64,000 nucleotides of DNA from Lactuca virosa (taxonomy: Eukaryota; Streptophyta; Magnoliopsida; Asterales; Asteraceae). A model generated the notes under the pieces. It had not been told where the DNA came from and ran no database searches. It saw only the letters and a program-made list of their open reading frames with translations. The position numbers were made by a program, and so were the translations under genes. Shown piece by piece: positions 1 through 11,070 of the stretch (position 1 is its first letter; each line of letters begins with the position of its first letter). The stretch spans positions 38,963,021 to 39,027,020 of the forward strand of contig CAKMRJ010003334.1 of NCBI GenBank assembly GCA_928212115.1. Reading direction: 5' to 3'.

Positions 1-1076
1 TTAATGGACATGCAAAGTCATAAAGTTGGAAAATTTATGACTCTTGAGGATGATTTGGCCTTGGATCTGAAAATTTGACGTAAGAGCTAAAGGCATTAAG
101 CTCTTAATGAGTTTTGGGAAGCCTGGGCGTACGCCCTACGTAATATGAGTACAGATAACGTACATGGTCAACCACCTCGATGGTGGTCAATGCTCGAGTA
201 CGCCCCACGTACGCACTCTGTGTTGACTCGGCTAAGTTGACTCGGCTGGGTTGACTCAGTTGACTTTGACCAAGGGATATTTTAGGTATTTTGAATGGTG
301 TTTGAGAATTGGTCATTTGGATGAATAGATGTCGGTTAGAGCTGAGATTCGGAGTCGGGACCTCATCTACTATTGTTCAGATTGTGAGGTAATTCTTCCT
401 CACCGTACTTATGGGTCGAAGGCACCAAGGGATTGATATCCTGGTTTATCATATGTTGCTATGCTATAGTGATCTGTTAGATCTGTATCCTATTTTATAG
501 GGTATTGCTATGAGATAGTGATCTGTAGATCCACATGTTTGTTTGGTGGCTGATTATATGTTTATCTGTTATGTATATGTCGACATATTTAGAGTTTTTG
601 TTGAGGCTTTACTGCTTTGTGCGTGAGCCAACAGACCGGAGGCACTCCAACCCGACGGTTGATTGGGCCCGAGGGTATTCCATCCCGAGGATGATTGAAC
701 CTGTTGTATATTGGCATTCCAACCTGAGGGTATTCCATCCCGAGTATAACTGGACTCGGAGGTTGACTGGGCCTGGGGTATTCCAACTTGATGGTTGATT
801 GGACCTGACATGATGTTGTATATGTTATCTAATTTGTGTTGGTACTTTGGGGGAACTTACTAAGCTTTGGGTTACAGTTTTTAGTTGTTGTTTTAGGTAC
901 TTCTGATGATCGTGGGAATGCGAAGGCATGGCCGTACACATCCTCTGTTATTGGCTTTATGATATTGGGATACTCTGATATGGATAAACAATTTTGAAAC
1001 AATGATTTTGTAAACATTTTATGACTATGGGTTGCTTTTAAAAGTTTAAATTTGTTTTGATTTTTGGGATGTTACA
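1..1076 (+). repeat. 5' LTR of gypsy-1, left end cut by window (LTR family B)
   Basis: Long terminal repeat of a Ty3/gypsy element. It ends in GTTACA at 1071-1076 and a tRNA-Met primer site follows three bases later. The same sequence, from about base 67 on, recurs at 17447-18478, which I take as the other LTR of this element. It contains the perfect 12-bp palindrome GGGCGTACGCCC at 125-136 and irregular GC-rich repeats with GGTATTCCATCCCGAG at about 635-800. The LTR start and the target-site duplication lie left of the window. Confidence 0.85.
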
Positions 1077-1079
1077 AGC

Positions 1080-1092
1080 TGGTATCAGAGCC
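1080..1092 (+). other. Primer binding site, gypsy-1
   Basis: TGGTATCAGAGCC is complementary to the 3' end of plant initiator tRNA-Met, the usual primer of Ty3/gypsy chromoviruses and many copia elements. It starts three bases after the LTR end, which fixes the LTR boundary and the + orientation. Confidence 0.92.
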
Positions 1093-1689
1093 TTGGTTTG
1101 AGTGAATTGGAGGAACACTCGTGTGAATCTAGTCTCAAACTAAGGAAATGAAAAGGTTTTAAAAATGATTTTAAAAAATTGTTTTCAAAATAATCAAGAG
1201 AGGATGCGATGTGTACGATCAACCGGAGCCAGTAAGTAGACCCCAAATGACCACACTGTTATTTGATAGGCTAGGGATCTTCAGGAATTGCATGATAGAA
1301 TTGCCTGATTATATGATGCCTGATAGCCTAGGATTTTCATTATATGAAATTCACATCATTATTGTAGTTGCTTAGTGTATGCATCAAAAGTATACATTAC
1401 TAAGATTTTATAGCTTGAGAATGTTTGATTTAGCCTTATTTCCCGTTCCTTGTCTGGTTGTGGGCTTAGGGTAGAATCAAGTATTCGAATGTCTATAGGA
1501 TCCAGTGTTATGTATGATTAGCGTACACGAGTGTTGCACGATTGGTGGAAGTTTCATGGATGAGTTGTGTGAGGTCAGCCGGCTAGTTACGTAATGTGTA
1601 GCCTTCCTCTAGGAAGTAAGAATAGGGTGTATGCATATTCTAGTGACTATTGTTAGGGTTGTTGTGATGATCTTCTGAGACAAATATGG
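1093..1689 (+). other. Untranslated leader of gypsy-1
   Basis: About 600 bases between primer site and gag with no coding signal. The corresponding leaders of gypsy-2 (35324-35845), gypsy-3 (14733-15234, minus) and gypsy-4 (49366-50128, minus) share short blocks such as CTTATTTCC(C/T)GTTCCTTG and the GTGGAAGGTAGTA block near the end. It presumably serves packaging and dimerisation; that is family knowledge, not visible here. Confidence 0.6.
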
Positions 1690-1838
1690 GTAGGTGTGGA
1701 AGGTAGTATGGGCCCGTACTACCGGAAGCACATGACCCGTATGCATAGCAGGGAAGTCACAACCCCTAGGGTTTTGGTTCGAATTAGTCCCTATGGTATT
1801 ATGTGCATGTATCTGATATCTCCCTTGTTTATTTTCAG
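1690..1838 (+). other. Candidate leader intron, gypsy-1
   Basis: A GTAGGTGTGG donor-like sequence at 1690 and a TTATTTTCAG acceptor-like sequence ending at 1838 enclose 149 bases. The acceptor lies one base before the gag ATG at 1840. Matching donor and acceptor motifs flank a 154-base segment at the same place in gypsy-2 and gypsy-3. Gypsy-4 keeps the acceptor but has AT in place of the donor GT. Splicing is inferred, not shown. Confidence 0.45.
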
Positions 1839-1839
1839 T

Positions 1840-3054
1840 ATGGTGGTTACGAGGCGATTTGAGACAAGATCCGAATCAGGATCAGGAGCGGGTGGCCAGG
1901 ATAGGCCAGCTTTGACAAAGGATCGGGTTAGGGAGATCATTCAGGAAGAGGTTGATTCTATCATCCAGGGGCAGATACCAGATTTGTTTGGGTCTATTAA
2001 GACCGATATGATGGAGTTCTTTGATGACCAATATGTTGAACTCTCTGAGACTACTGCTGCTGCTGCTGCCACATCCGCTGCTGCGGCGGGGATTGGCGCT
2101 AGGAGGGTTTCCAGTACCGGGAATTTGATAATACGAAGCCCCCGGTGTTTGACGGAGTCCAGGATCCGATCATAGCCATGAAGTGGCTATCTGAAGTCGA
2201 GGGATGTTTCTTTGTGTTCTCTTGCCCAGCTGACCAGAAGGTCAAGTTCGCTCTGAACCTTTTTCGGTCTGGAGCAAAGGATTGGTGGAGGCTGGTTACT
2301 AGCTCGTATTCTCCAGAGCAGAGGGCTGCCGTGACTTGGGAGAAGTTCTCTGAGATGTTCCGTTCTAGATATGTTCCACTGGTGGAGCGAGAGAGGTTAG
2401 CTCAAGAGTACTTAGATTTGAGGCAGGGGACCGAGTCGTTGATGGAGATCACCAAGATGTTTACGAAGAGAGCTATGTTTTGCCCTGAGTTTGCTACTTC
2501 CGAGCAGGCTCAGATGACCCGGTACTTGAGCATGCTCAAGAAAGACATCCGACAGTTTGTGTCCACGCAACGCTATGGTTGATTGGTAGATTTGCAGGAA
2601 GCCGCCAGGCGGCGTGAGATTGAGATGGAGTTCCAGGCGAAGGAGCAGCGGCAGGCCCCGACACAGTTGCAGCCTGCACCAAAGCGGTTCAAGGCCGCTG
2701 ATGATAGATCTGGGAGTCATAGGGGCCGCACTTGCGGAAAGTGAGGAAAGGTTCATGATGGAGCTTGTCGATCTTCTTCGGGATGCCACAAATGTGGCAA
2801 GCAGGGCCATATTTCGAGGGACTGCCAATAGTAGGCTCCAGTACCCGACATCAGGATTTGCTATCATTTTGATTAGGTGGGCCACATAAAGGCCCAATGC
2901 CCCTTGCTTGCTTCTAGACCAACGCTGGCTCCAACACCGGCTACTCTGAGGATCACGGCTGGGAGGCAGGACCGGGCGGAGCCCCCGAGGGCTCGTAGTC
3001 GTGTTTTTCAGCTTACTACCGAGGAGGCCAGAGCAGCGCCAGACGTTGTGACCG
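1840..3054 (+). pseudogene. gag of gypsy-1, broken
   Basis: Capsid and nucleocapsid polyprotein of a Ty3/gypsy chromovirus. The start MVVTR at 1840 matches the gag starts of the other gypsy copies. A retrotransposon gag domain follows, with the typical KDWW and FRSRYVP motifs, readable from about 2108 to 2580 in a frame different from the N-terminal part. One frameshift therefore lies at about 2090-2110. A TGA at about 2580 and a later TGA interrupt the basic linker. One CX2CX4HX4C zinc knuckle is intact at 2784-2825. A second knuckle at about 2862-2903 is ruined: one Cys codon is now Phe and one codon is a stop. The last stretch (to 3054) leads into an intron-like segment. No functional Gag is expected. 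Confidence 0.85.
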
Positions 3055-3116
3055 GTATGTTTCGATTTATTTTTTTGTCAATTTTTATGGAATGCTTATA
3101 TTTATGTTTCTGATAG
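3055..3116 (+). other. Candidate gag-protease intron, gypsy-1
   Basis: A 62-base T-rich segment begins GTATGT and ends TTCTGATAG. The gag frame upstream and the protease frame downstream differ in phase. Removing exactly 3055-3116 puts them in one frame and restores a D-V-V-T-G-T-F junction that resembles the other copies. Gypsy-2 (37949-38018) and gypsy-4 (47985-48042) have T-rich segments at the same point. Confidence 0.55.
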
Positions 3117-3439
3117 GTACGTTCTTAGTTAAATCTTTGGCTACTCTTGTGTTGTTTGACTCGGGCGCGAGTCGGTCCTTTATGTCTCGATATTTTACTG
3201 GGGATTTTGGTATGCCCCTTAGTGAGTTGGAGTGCCCATTGTGGGTTTCTATCGCCAACGAACATGGAGTTTCTGCATTCAGAGTCTATCAGGGTTGTGT
3301 GTTAGAGATTTTCGGGGTGCCCTATCCGATTGATTTGATCCCTATTCCTATGGGGGATGTGTGTATGATAGTGGGGATGGATTGGCTGAGCCGGTTCGGT
3401 GTTTTGATCGATTGTGAGGGTCATCGAGTGGTAGCTTGA
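3117..3439 (+). pseudogene. Retroviral-type aspartic protease of gypsy-1
   Basis: Retropepsin domain that would cut the polyprotein. The catalytic motif DSGAS is at about 3159-3173, and the flap and C-terminal region end with VGMDWL near 3373-3390, as in plant chromovirus proteases. The reading frame is open across the domain and stops at 3437-3439. The RT region lies in another phase, so pol as a whole is disrupted. Expression would depend on the upstream gag-protease junction. Confidence 0.8.
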
Positions 3440-3533
3440 ACCCTAATTGGGAGAAAACTGGTTATCTATGGAGAGGGCACCAGAGTTGGTTCAGGGTTTT
3501 GTTTAGCAGCCAAGACTCGACAATATATTCAGG

Positions 3534-5072
3534 ATGGGTGTGCGGGTTATCTGGCTGGCTTATGTGGTTGATACTCGGGTTAGGGAGCAGACTTCAGTTT
3601 TAGAGGTTCCAGTTGTCAGGGATTTTGTTGATGTATTACCGGAGGAGTTACCCGGTGTGCCTCTCGAGAGGCAGGTTGAGCTCAGGATTGATCTAGTTCC
3701 AGGTGCAGCTTCGATTGCCAAGGCGCCGTACTACTTGGCACCGCCTGGGATGCAAGAGTTTTCCTCTCAGCTTCAGGATCTGTTAGGCAAGCAGTTCATC
3801 AGACCGAGCAGTTCTCCGTGGGGAGCGACGATATTGTTCGTCAAGAAGAATGATGGTTCACACCGGATGTGCATTGGTTACCGGGAGCTGAACAAGTTAA
3901 CGGTGAAGAACCGTTAGCCCCTCCTGTGGATTGATGACCTTTTTGATCAGTTATAGGGTGCATCTTGGTTCTCCAAGATCGATTTGATGTTCAGCTATCC
4001 TCAGGTGAGAGTGAGAGAGGAGGACGTGGAGAAGACCGCATTTCAGACTCGTTATGGTCATTACGAGTTCGTGGTGATGACATTTGGCCTCACCAATGCG
4101 CCTGTTGTGCTTATGGATTTGATGAATCAGGTGTGCAGGCCGGTGCTTGACCGATCTGTCATTGTGTTTATTGATGATATCTTGGTGTAATCCAAGACCA
4201 GAGAGCAACATGAGCAGCACCACCGAGAGCTTCTGGGAGTATTGAGGCGGGAACAGCTTTATGCCAAGTTCTCGAAGTGTGAGTTTTGGTTACGAGAGGT
4301 CCAGTTCCTGGGACACCTCGTTAACCAGGATGGGATTTTGTTCGATCCGGCCAAGATCGAGGCTGTGATGCAGTGGGAGGTTCTGAAATCTCCCTCAGAG
4401 ATCAGGAGTTTCTTGGGTTTGGCGGGGTACTATCGGAGATTTATTCAGGATTTCTCCAAGATTGCGGTGCCCCTCACTCGTCTAACGAGGAAGGGAGTGG
4501 ATTTACGATGGGGCTCGAAGCAGCAGTCGGCATTTGAGACTCTTCGGCGGAGGTTATGTGAGGCCTCGGTATTGACCCTTCTGGAGGGAGTCGAGGATTT
4601 TGTTGTATTCTATGATGCATCCATCACTGGTTTGGGTGTAGTCCTTATGCATAGAGGACGAATGATTGCTTATGCTTCACAACAACTGAAGCTGCATGAG
4701 ACGCGATATCCTACGCATGACCTGGAGTTGGGGGCAGTGGTATTTGCCCTCAAGATTTGGATACATTATCTTTATTGGGTCAGACGTACTATTTACTCGG
4801 ATCACAAGAGTTTGAGATATCTTATGGATCAACCGAACCTGAACATGAGGCAGCGCAGGTGGCTGGACCTGGTCAAGGATTATGACTGTGAGATCCTTTA
4901 CCATCCGGGTAAAGTGAATATGGTATTGGATGCATTGAGCTGCAAGTCGGCTGAGTCTCTGGTTAGAGGGATGTGTATGAGGATATCCGTTGATTCTCCG
5001 CTTTTAGGTTTGATGAGGGAGGCTCAAGCAGAGGGAGTTCGGAAGGAGAACTGGAAACATGAGAGGATCTAA
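3534..5072 (+). pseudogene. Reverse transcriptase and RNase H of gypsy-1, with stop codons
   Basis: RNA-dependent DNA polymerase and RNase H domains of the pol polyprotein. In order: a linker with FPEELPGVP-like residues, fingers with SSPWGA and FVKK, palm with FIDDIL (the YxDD equivalent) at about 4171-4188, thumb with YAKFSKCEFW and FLGH, then RNase H with YDASITGLG and SDHKSL. A single phase is kept from 3534 past 5072 and on through integrase. It is broken by in-frame stops at 3915, 3954, 4188 and 5070. Several stops look like transition changes from CAG, CGA or TGG codons. Local sequence near 3985-4005 is also disturbed. Confidence 0.88.
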
Positions 5073-5653
5073 GGCGAGATCGACAGGTTTGTCATCGGCA
5101 GTCCGGGGTTGTTGACCCGGTGAGGTCAGGTTTAGGTTCCAGTTTCAGGTGGGATCATGCAGATAATACTGGAGGAGGCTCATAAGTCTCGCTTTTCTAT
5201 ACACCCGGGAGCCATCAAGATGTATCGGGATTTGAGATTGAGCTATTGGTGTCCGTGTATGAAGAGGGAGATAGCCTGGTATATCGAGAGGTGCTTGACC
5301 TTTAGGATGGTCAAAGCCGAGCATCAGAGGCTGCATGGTAAGTTGTAGCCTTTGGAGGTTCCCATATGGAAGTGGGAACAAATCACCATGGATTTTATCA
5401 CCAAGTTGCCGAAGACGGCCAAGGGTTTTGATGTTATATAGGTCATCGTGGATCGATTGACCAAGAGTGCCCACTTTTTGGCCATTCGGGAGAGCTCTTT
5501 GGCCGAAAAGATGGCCGATGTGTATGTCCGGGATATTGTAGCTCGTCATGGGGTTCCGTTCTCCAGTCTTTCAGATCGAGATGTTCGGTTCACTTCCTGG
5601 TTCTGGCAGAAGTTACACGAGGAACTGGGCACAAGACTACATTTCAGCACGAC
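5073..5653 (+). pseudogene. Integrase of gypsy-1, N-terminal part (split gene)
   Basis: Integrase N-terminal zinc-binding and first half of the catalytic core. The phase is the same as RT, with stops at 5121, 5133, 5346 and 5439. The HHCC finger has both His residues, but the final CLTC motif reads CLTF, so one zinc ligand is gone. The first two catalytic Asp residues sit in MDFITKLP (about 5390) and SDRDVRF (about 5571). The gene stops at a TTATC target site where a copia element is inserted. The rest of the core, with the catalytic Glu, resumes at 13319. Confidence 0.88.
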
Positions 5654-5658
5654 TTATC
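5654..5658. other. Target-site duplication of nested copia, left copy
   Basis: TTATC at 5654-5658 is repeated exactly at 13314-13318, directly outside the TG...CA ends of the nested element. Five bases is the usual duplication length for LTR retrotransposons. Confidence 0.92.
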
Positions 5659-6002
5659 TGATGGGTTTTGAGCATTCTAACACTCCTATGGTGTACATGC
5701 AACCCTAGAAACCTTGGATTTATGTTTTCTCTAATATACAAGCAAATATGATTTTTCCAAGGTTCTTATCCTAACTAGCATACCATGGGGTACTTGTAAT
5801 ATAAAACTTAGTAGGAAAACATACCTTTTTCCTGTGGTTGATTCCTTGGAGCTTCAAGAGCCTAGCACCAATAATGTGGATGCCTCAAGTGGAATCACAA
5901 ATCACCAAAACAACTTGGAAAACTTGAGAGAATAGTAAGCACACTAGAAATCGGCCCACTCTTGTTTACTCATACACTAGTGCCATTTCATGTGCCAAAG
6001 AC

Positions 6003-6014
6003 CTCTTTATATAG
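6003..6014 (-). promoter_or_regulatory. TATA box in copia LTR
   Basis: CTATATAAAGAG on the minus strand. The same box occurs at 12912-12923 in the other LTR, at about 36991-36999 in the solo LTR and on the + strand at 26537-26546. The position within the LTR fits the U3/R boundary. In the 12568-13313 copy it would start the genomic RNA. Confidence 0.6.
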
Positions 6015-6148
6015 TATGGTGGATTAGGGTTACATCCATATAAACCCTAATACCCATGACCTTTCATTTCCATAGGATCCATGGGTTAAAAACTCCATGG
6101 ACTATCCATGCAAGCTTAGCCCATCCTAAATAAACATTGGTCCATTCT

Positions 6149-6162
6149 ATATATATATATAT

Positions 6163-6222
<60 letters not shown>

Positions 6223-6231
6223 ATATATATA
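6149..6231. repeat. (TA)n microsatellite
   Basis: About 83 bases of nearly pure TA inside the LTR. It is present only as a short remnant in the sister LTR near 13061, so it grew after insertion. Confidence 0.95.
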
Positions 6232-6478
6232 AGAGTCCATATTTAATTAGTCTCTTTTGATCACTAAATTAATTCCAAATTAATTCTTGATCAATACTAA
6301 TTAAATAATATGATATTAATGTATTATAACTTATAATATATTAATAAATCATAAATATACTATTCTCAAAAGATTATCCATACAAATTGTTTCGGTGAAA
6401 TGCAACCCAAATGGACCATGCCGGGTCGGGTCGAGTACATACCAATAATAGTTATGGGCTTAGACATCTAATCCAACA

Positions 6479-6492
6479 GTCTCCCACTTGGA
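6479..6492 (-). other. Polypurine tract of nested copia
   Basis: On the minus strand the bases next to the LTR read CCAAGTGGGAGAC, the usual plus-strand primer of copia elements (AAGTGGGAGA type). It marks the 3' end of the internal region. Confidence 0.8.
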
Positions 6493-9400
6493 TAAGTCTA
6501 AAACTATTATTCAAGTATGACTCCAAGATCCCGACTAGCAATCGTAGCTCTTAAAGCCACTGCCGAACTCTGACCTAGTAAAATGACGTGTCCATTAGAT
6601 AAGGGATCATATATTCCTCCACTCTAGATATCATATGGACTGAGACATGGATTATAATCATTCTCTCTGTCCATTTGTTGTTTCCCGATTTCCGATTTAT
6701 GACGACTGACTAATTGAACAAATCAAATCAGTCCAGGCTTGGCCAAGCACTTAGGGGTGTCATCACTCAATCATCGAGGGGCCCACAGATATCGCTTTTA
6801 TCCCTCCAAGGGTAAAAGTAATTGATAAACTTCGACCCAAATGTTCGCTAGTACTTACTCATCAAAGTTACTGGTTGCGTTTACATATGTCAATGTGCAA
6901 CCTACGCGCAACTACAACTCACACGTCTCCGTTTGAAGAATATAAGATATTATCGTCTCATGATCACTCGTGATAAAATCCATGAAGTGATTCAAATTAG
7001 TGTGGGTTGAATCCAATACTCGAATCTCATTCTAGGAGCACTCATGAATGTTGCAGCAACTTTTGTTATGTCTAAACACTTTAGACATCTACAAGCCCAA
7101 TTCATGACAGTCTTGATTCATACCTACTTCCAAAGTATGATTGACTATGGAGAGTTTGAATAACTTAGTTATTCGTGAAGTCAAAACATGCAAAGTGAAA
7201 CACAAGAATAATCGAATCCAATATGGTCTCAGAACTTATGAATATAAATAAAACACTTTTTATTTATCACCATATTGATTACACATTATTCATTGCATAA
7301 TGTTTCAAATAATCAACTTAATACTTGAATTAAAAACAATAGTTGTCCCATGCTCCACGCATGCAGACTATGTTTTCTAAACAATAGTTATGCCATACTC
7401 CAAGTATGCACACTATGTTTGTCTATGATCCTTACTTTGTGAAATAGATCAATTTAACATGATTCCAATGATGCTCATTTCACAATCCCAAATCCTTACC
7501 GCAAATGTAAGAACACAAGATTCTTTGCCATTTACTGAAATCTGTTAGATTCTAAACTTATATGCATTGATTCTCTTGTAATTACTATGCACAAAAGTCA
7601 CAAAGATTTGGCAGCAAATATTTACAAAGTATTCCAATGGAGAGCAATTCCATGGAAACGAAGTCTCAAATTCAAAGTACATTCCTTTGAACATCCTTCT
7701 TGCATTAAGTTTTCTAATCTGAAATAGATTTAATGAATACCTTCCACCTATGGAAACAGTTCCACATTCCCATTTTCACTATCACTTCTGAACAAGAGTT
7801 GCCTCCTTCCAGAATATGTCAATATGGTCCTTCCAAAATTAACACTTATACTTCCAATTGTCCATGAGCAACCAATCTTTGGAAAACCTCAGATTGTCCT
7901 CGACAATTGCTTAATCATTTTAGTCATATCCAGTTCAAGTACTTTCCCCCCTAAATGCCCTAGGCATTTGGAAAAATTTAGAACAAATGAATATTACAAC
8001 ACATGTAATTGATCCTATATCTGAAGCATATGAGACACGATTCATGATGTCTCACATAAAGACATGATACCAGACTAGTCTTTTGCTATAATATTTCTAT
8101 TTCTATTTGCCATGTTCTCATTATTCAGATTATGAAAAGGAATGCCGTAATCATAATCAAATTTTAGAAAGCAAATAATGTAAATTATGAATAAATTTGA
8201 TTAAAAACTCACAATCTAAGATTTTAGAATTGGATAACAATCTAAGCTTTTAGAATTGGAATGAACTATAAATTCCTCTCCCTTAATTATAGCAAAACAA
8301 CTTTTTCAACCCCTGCAACTTCACGAATTGAAATTTTTTGTTTTCTATAATTAACATTGCTAACTTGCAATATTTACCATAATTAATTATGCTCCCACTA
8401 GCATAATAATTATTATCTTACCAAACATAACACTTATGCTCCCACTAGCTTTGACATGTATTTCAGAAATCAGCTGGACTTCTAGAAATCAATACTTTAT
8501 TGACTTTCTTACCATAGTTCAGATTTATGATACAATATGCTTTGATAAGACTTTATCAAAATCATACACCTTTTCTTAGATAGCTCACATGTGTGTCTAA
8601 ACAATTTTAGAACTATGAAAAGGGATGCCGTAATCATACTCTCAATTGTTTAGATCTTTTCCATTTCTCACAAGTCCATGTTAGTGTGCCAGCTAACCAC
8701 ACACACTCCACTAACAACTTCGAGAATGCAAATATCACAATTGTTATCTACTTAAAATCTTCTTAGTGAAAGCGTTTCCTCACCATCATTTTCATGAATC
8801 GAAGAGAAACCTTATGACACTTAGATTTTATGGTGTATGTGTTCCTATCCATGTGAATTTTTCAAAACATAATCACAAGACAAGGTTAGTGACAAATTCA
8901 AACTCATATGGTCTCAACTTGTTCAATCTTAATTTCTTGCCACCTGGCAGCACAAGGGCCTACCATTGCTCCCAAGTTGTTATGCACACAATTGAGAACT
9001 CATAGAACTCGCATACATAGTTAATTTTACAGAAATAGGCACAGAAACAAGAATTATGTCAGCACGATATGTTACAAACCTCAATTCGTGTGCTAGTGAT
9101 AAACTACATGTTTTATTCTTGATTAGTTCTTGAAACTCTTTCAGGATCTTTAAGACTCCCACTGACCTCTTGACATATAATTTTCTCTTTGTCAAATACC
9201 ATTACTTGACAACAAATATTCAAGAGTTAGTGCGGATTCTTATCAAGACAGACACTTCAAATAATTGGCCTTAGTTGGTCTTTGTTTTATCCAAAACATC
9301 AGAACTTCCCAATTTCAAATGTACAAGGGTAGAAAACTTTTACTCTACATTTGATAAGTGGCTTAAACCTTTCTTAAGATCATGTCAATCAGAGTTACAA

Positions 9401-10398
9401 TCTTCGAGTATGACTCTAAGACTTGTTTTGGAACGAAGTATGACTCATCTTCTTGATTTAACCACTTCAACAATTCATGACTCCTCTTCTTAGCCATAAA
9501 AAAGCACTAAGATGTCCCTAGAGGATTAATTGTGATATGGTTTCACAATCATTAAGATGATCGTAAAACATGTTACTAAAGTACTCACCCATCTTTTCAG
9601 ATTTGAGAAACTTTTATCTTTCTGCCTAATTTGATTCTTCTCATTCATTCCTCCATACATTGAAACCTTTCCAATGTTTCAGAACTATACTTAAACTTGT
9701 AAGTATAACGATATTTACTAAACTTTAGTAAATCATGACGAATAGTCTTATCGATCTTTGTGGTGCACTTGACCAGTGCACAAGAATGTGTACTCGATCC
9801 CTTAGTCCTTCACTTGACTTGCGTATACATGTGAACAAGGAATTAGTCTTAATTTCCAAAGATGAAAATTCTCATTCATCATACAATACAACTTGCATGA
9901 TTCCAAGTTTATGTCCAATTGAAACTTCGGTGATGAGAATCTTTCCTTATTTGGTAAATTTAGACACTAGCACAAATGAAAGAATCAAATTCATATTTCC
10001 AATATTGCTAGAAACATACAAACATCAATTTTTTCATAAATGCCATTGCAAGGAGATATAAAACAAAACAAAATTTTATATATAAAATGCGGAAAAAACT
10101 TTTCCTTACAATGCAATTACAAGTGAAAAACAATGCTATTACATATTTCCTAGCAATCTATCATAACTCTAAGCAGCAGCTCAAAAATCCGATATGCGAT
10201 TGAAATCCATCTTCGCGATCAGATTCAGCATAATTCTTCCTTTAAGCTTCCTTCCCTTTGCATGATCCTTTCAAACATCAAAATACAACCTAGTCACATC
10301 ATGTATTAAGAATCAACAATTAGAAACTTAACAGAGTTAGATAGTGTACTTACCTGAAGCAGGGTCAAACATTTTGTCTCTACTTTCTTTCATATCTT
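6493..10398 (-). other. Non-coding internal region of nested copia (pol missing)
   Basis: 3.9 kb of AT-rich sequence where integrase, RT and RNase H would be expected. I find no pol motif on either strand. The first 700 bases next to the polypurine tract are related, in reverse complement, to the 3' untranslated part of the copia at 25380-26108. A phrase like AAGGGATGCCGTAATCAT occurs near 8136 and 8619, and a CCATGTTAGTGTG... block at 8673-8720 recurs in the leader at 11436-11470 and 11509-11555. Confidence 0.7.
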
Positions 10399-11070
10399 TC
10401 AGGTAGTTGGGGCAGCTTCGCTTCCAATGTCCCTTCTCTTGACAGTAAAACATACATACTCTTTGGGAATGGTACATGAGACTATCACAGACATAGCCTT
10501 TCTCTCTACCATTTGGTCAACCGGGTTGACCATGGCCAATCCCTTTCGATTGGGAAGAGAAAACTTTTCTGGACTTCCAATGTTACCATTGTCAATATCC
10601 ATGGGAGTTTGAGAAGTAGATCTTCCACCCAAATTTACTTTTCCAGTGCGCCAAAACATTGCAGATTCAGCAGCAACAAGCAAATAATCGAGATCAATAA
10701 GGGTTATGTCGTGGCCTGTCACATAGTAGTCCTTAATGAACTCACTATATGACTCAAGAAGTGACTGAACAACCCAGTCAACAGCCAACTTCCTTGAGAC
10801 TTCGACACCCAACACTCTCAGCCTGTCGATATGTGACTTCATCTCCAAGACGTGAGTATACACAGGCCTTCCATCTTCATGTTTCATTGCAACTAGGGCT
10901 TGAGTGACCTTGAATTTTTCAAGTTTTCGAGCTTGTGGGTCAGGGAGAATGATTGGAGGAGGTGGAGGAAGAGAAGCATGATTTCCATGATCCAATCGCG
11001 GGACATCATTTTCATTAGGAAAGCTTGTTCCAAGGGATTTGGGAAGACCATAGTTGTCCGAACCAGACAT
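10399..11070 (-). pseudogene. Copia gag, C-terminal frameshift
   Basis: Nucleocapsid/capsid protein of a copia element, 223 codons readable from ATG at 11070. There is a proline-rich N-terminal part and then a UBN2-type gag region with motifs such as SHIDRLRVLG and LLESYSEF. A CX2CX4HX4C zinc knuckle is present at about 10411-10452, but one missing T just after its first Cys codon shifts the frame, so the open frame ends in unrelated residues at 10399. No protease follows. Without pol the element would rely on another copia. Confidence 0.75.

Larger units (their letters stand above)
5659..6478 (-). repeat. Copia LTR (3' LTR of nested element)
   Basis: An 820-bp LTR, on the minus strand starting TGTTGGATTAG and ending CCCATCA. 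It matches the copy at 12568-13313. The length difference of about 74 bp is mostly an expanded (TA)n tract at 6149-6231. Confidence 0.93.

Noticed and set aside
589..811. Open frames on both strands over the LTR B repeats
   Set aside because: They follow from GC-rich repeats without stops and recur in the sister LTR (17972-18214). No protein motif.
6149..6231. (TA)n tracts as replication origin or matrix attachment site
   Set aside because: Simple microsatellites that differ between sister LTRs; no further support.
7824..10061. Several 60-110 codon frames on the + strand of the nested copia interior
   Set aside because: Wrong strand for the element, no motif, scattered frames; chance in AT-rich DNA.
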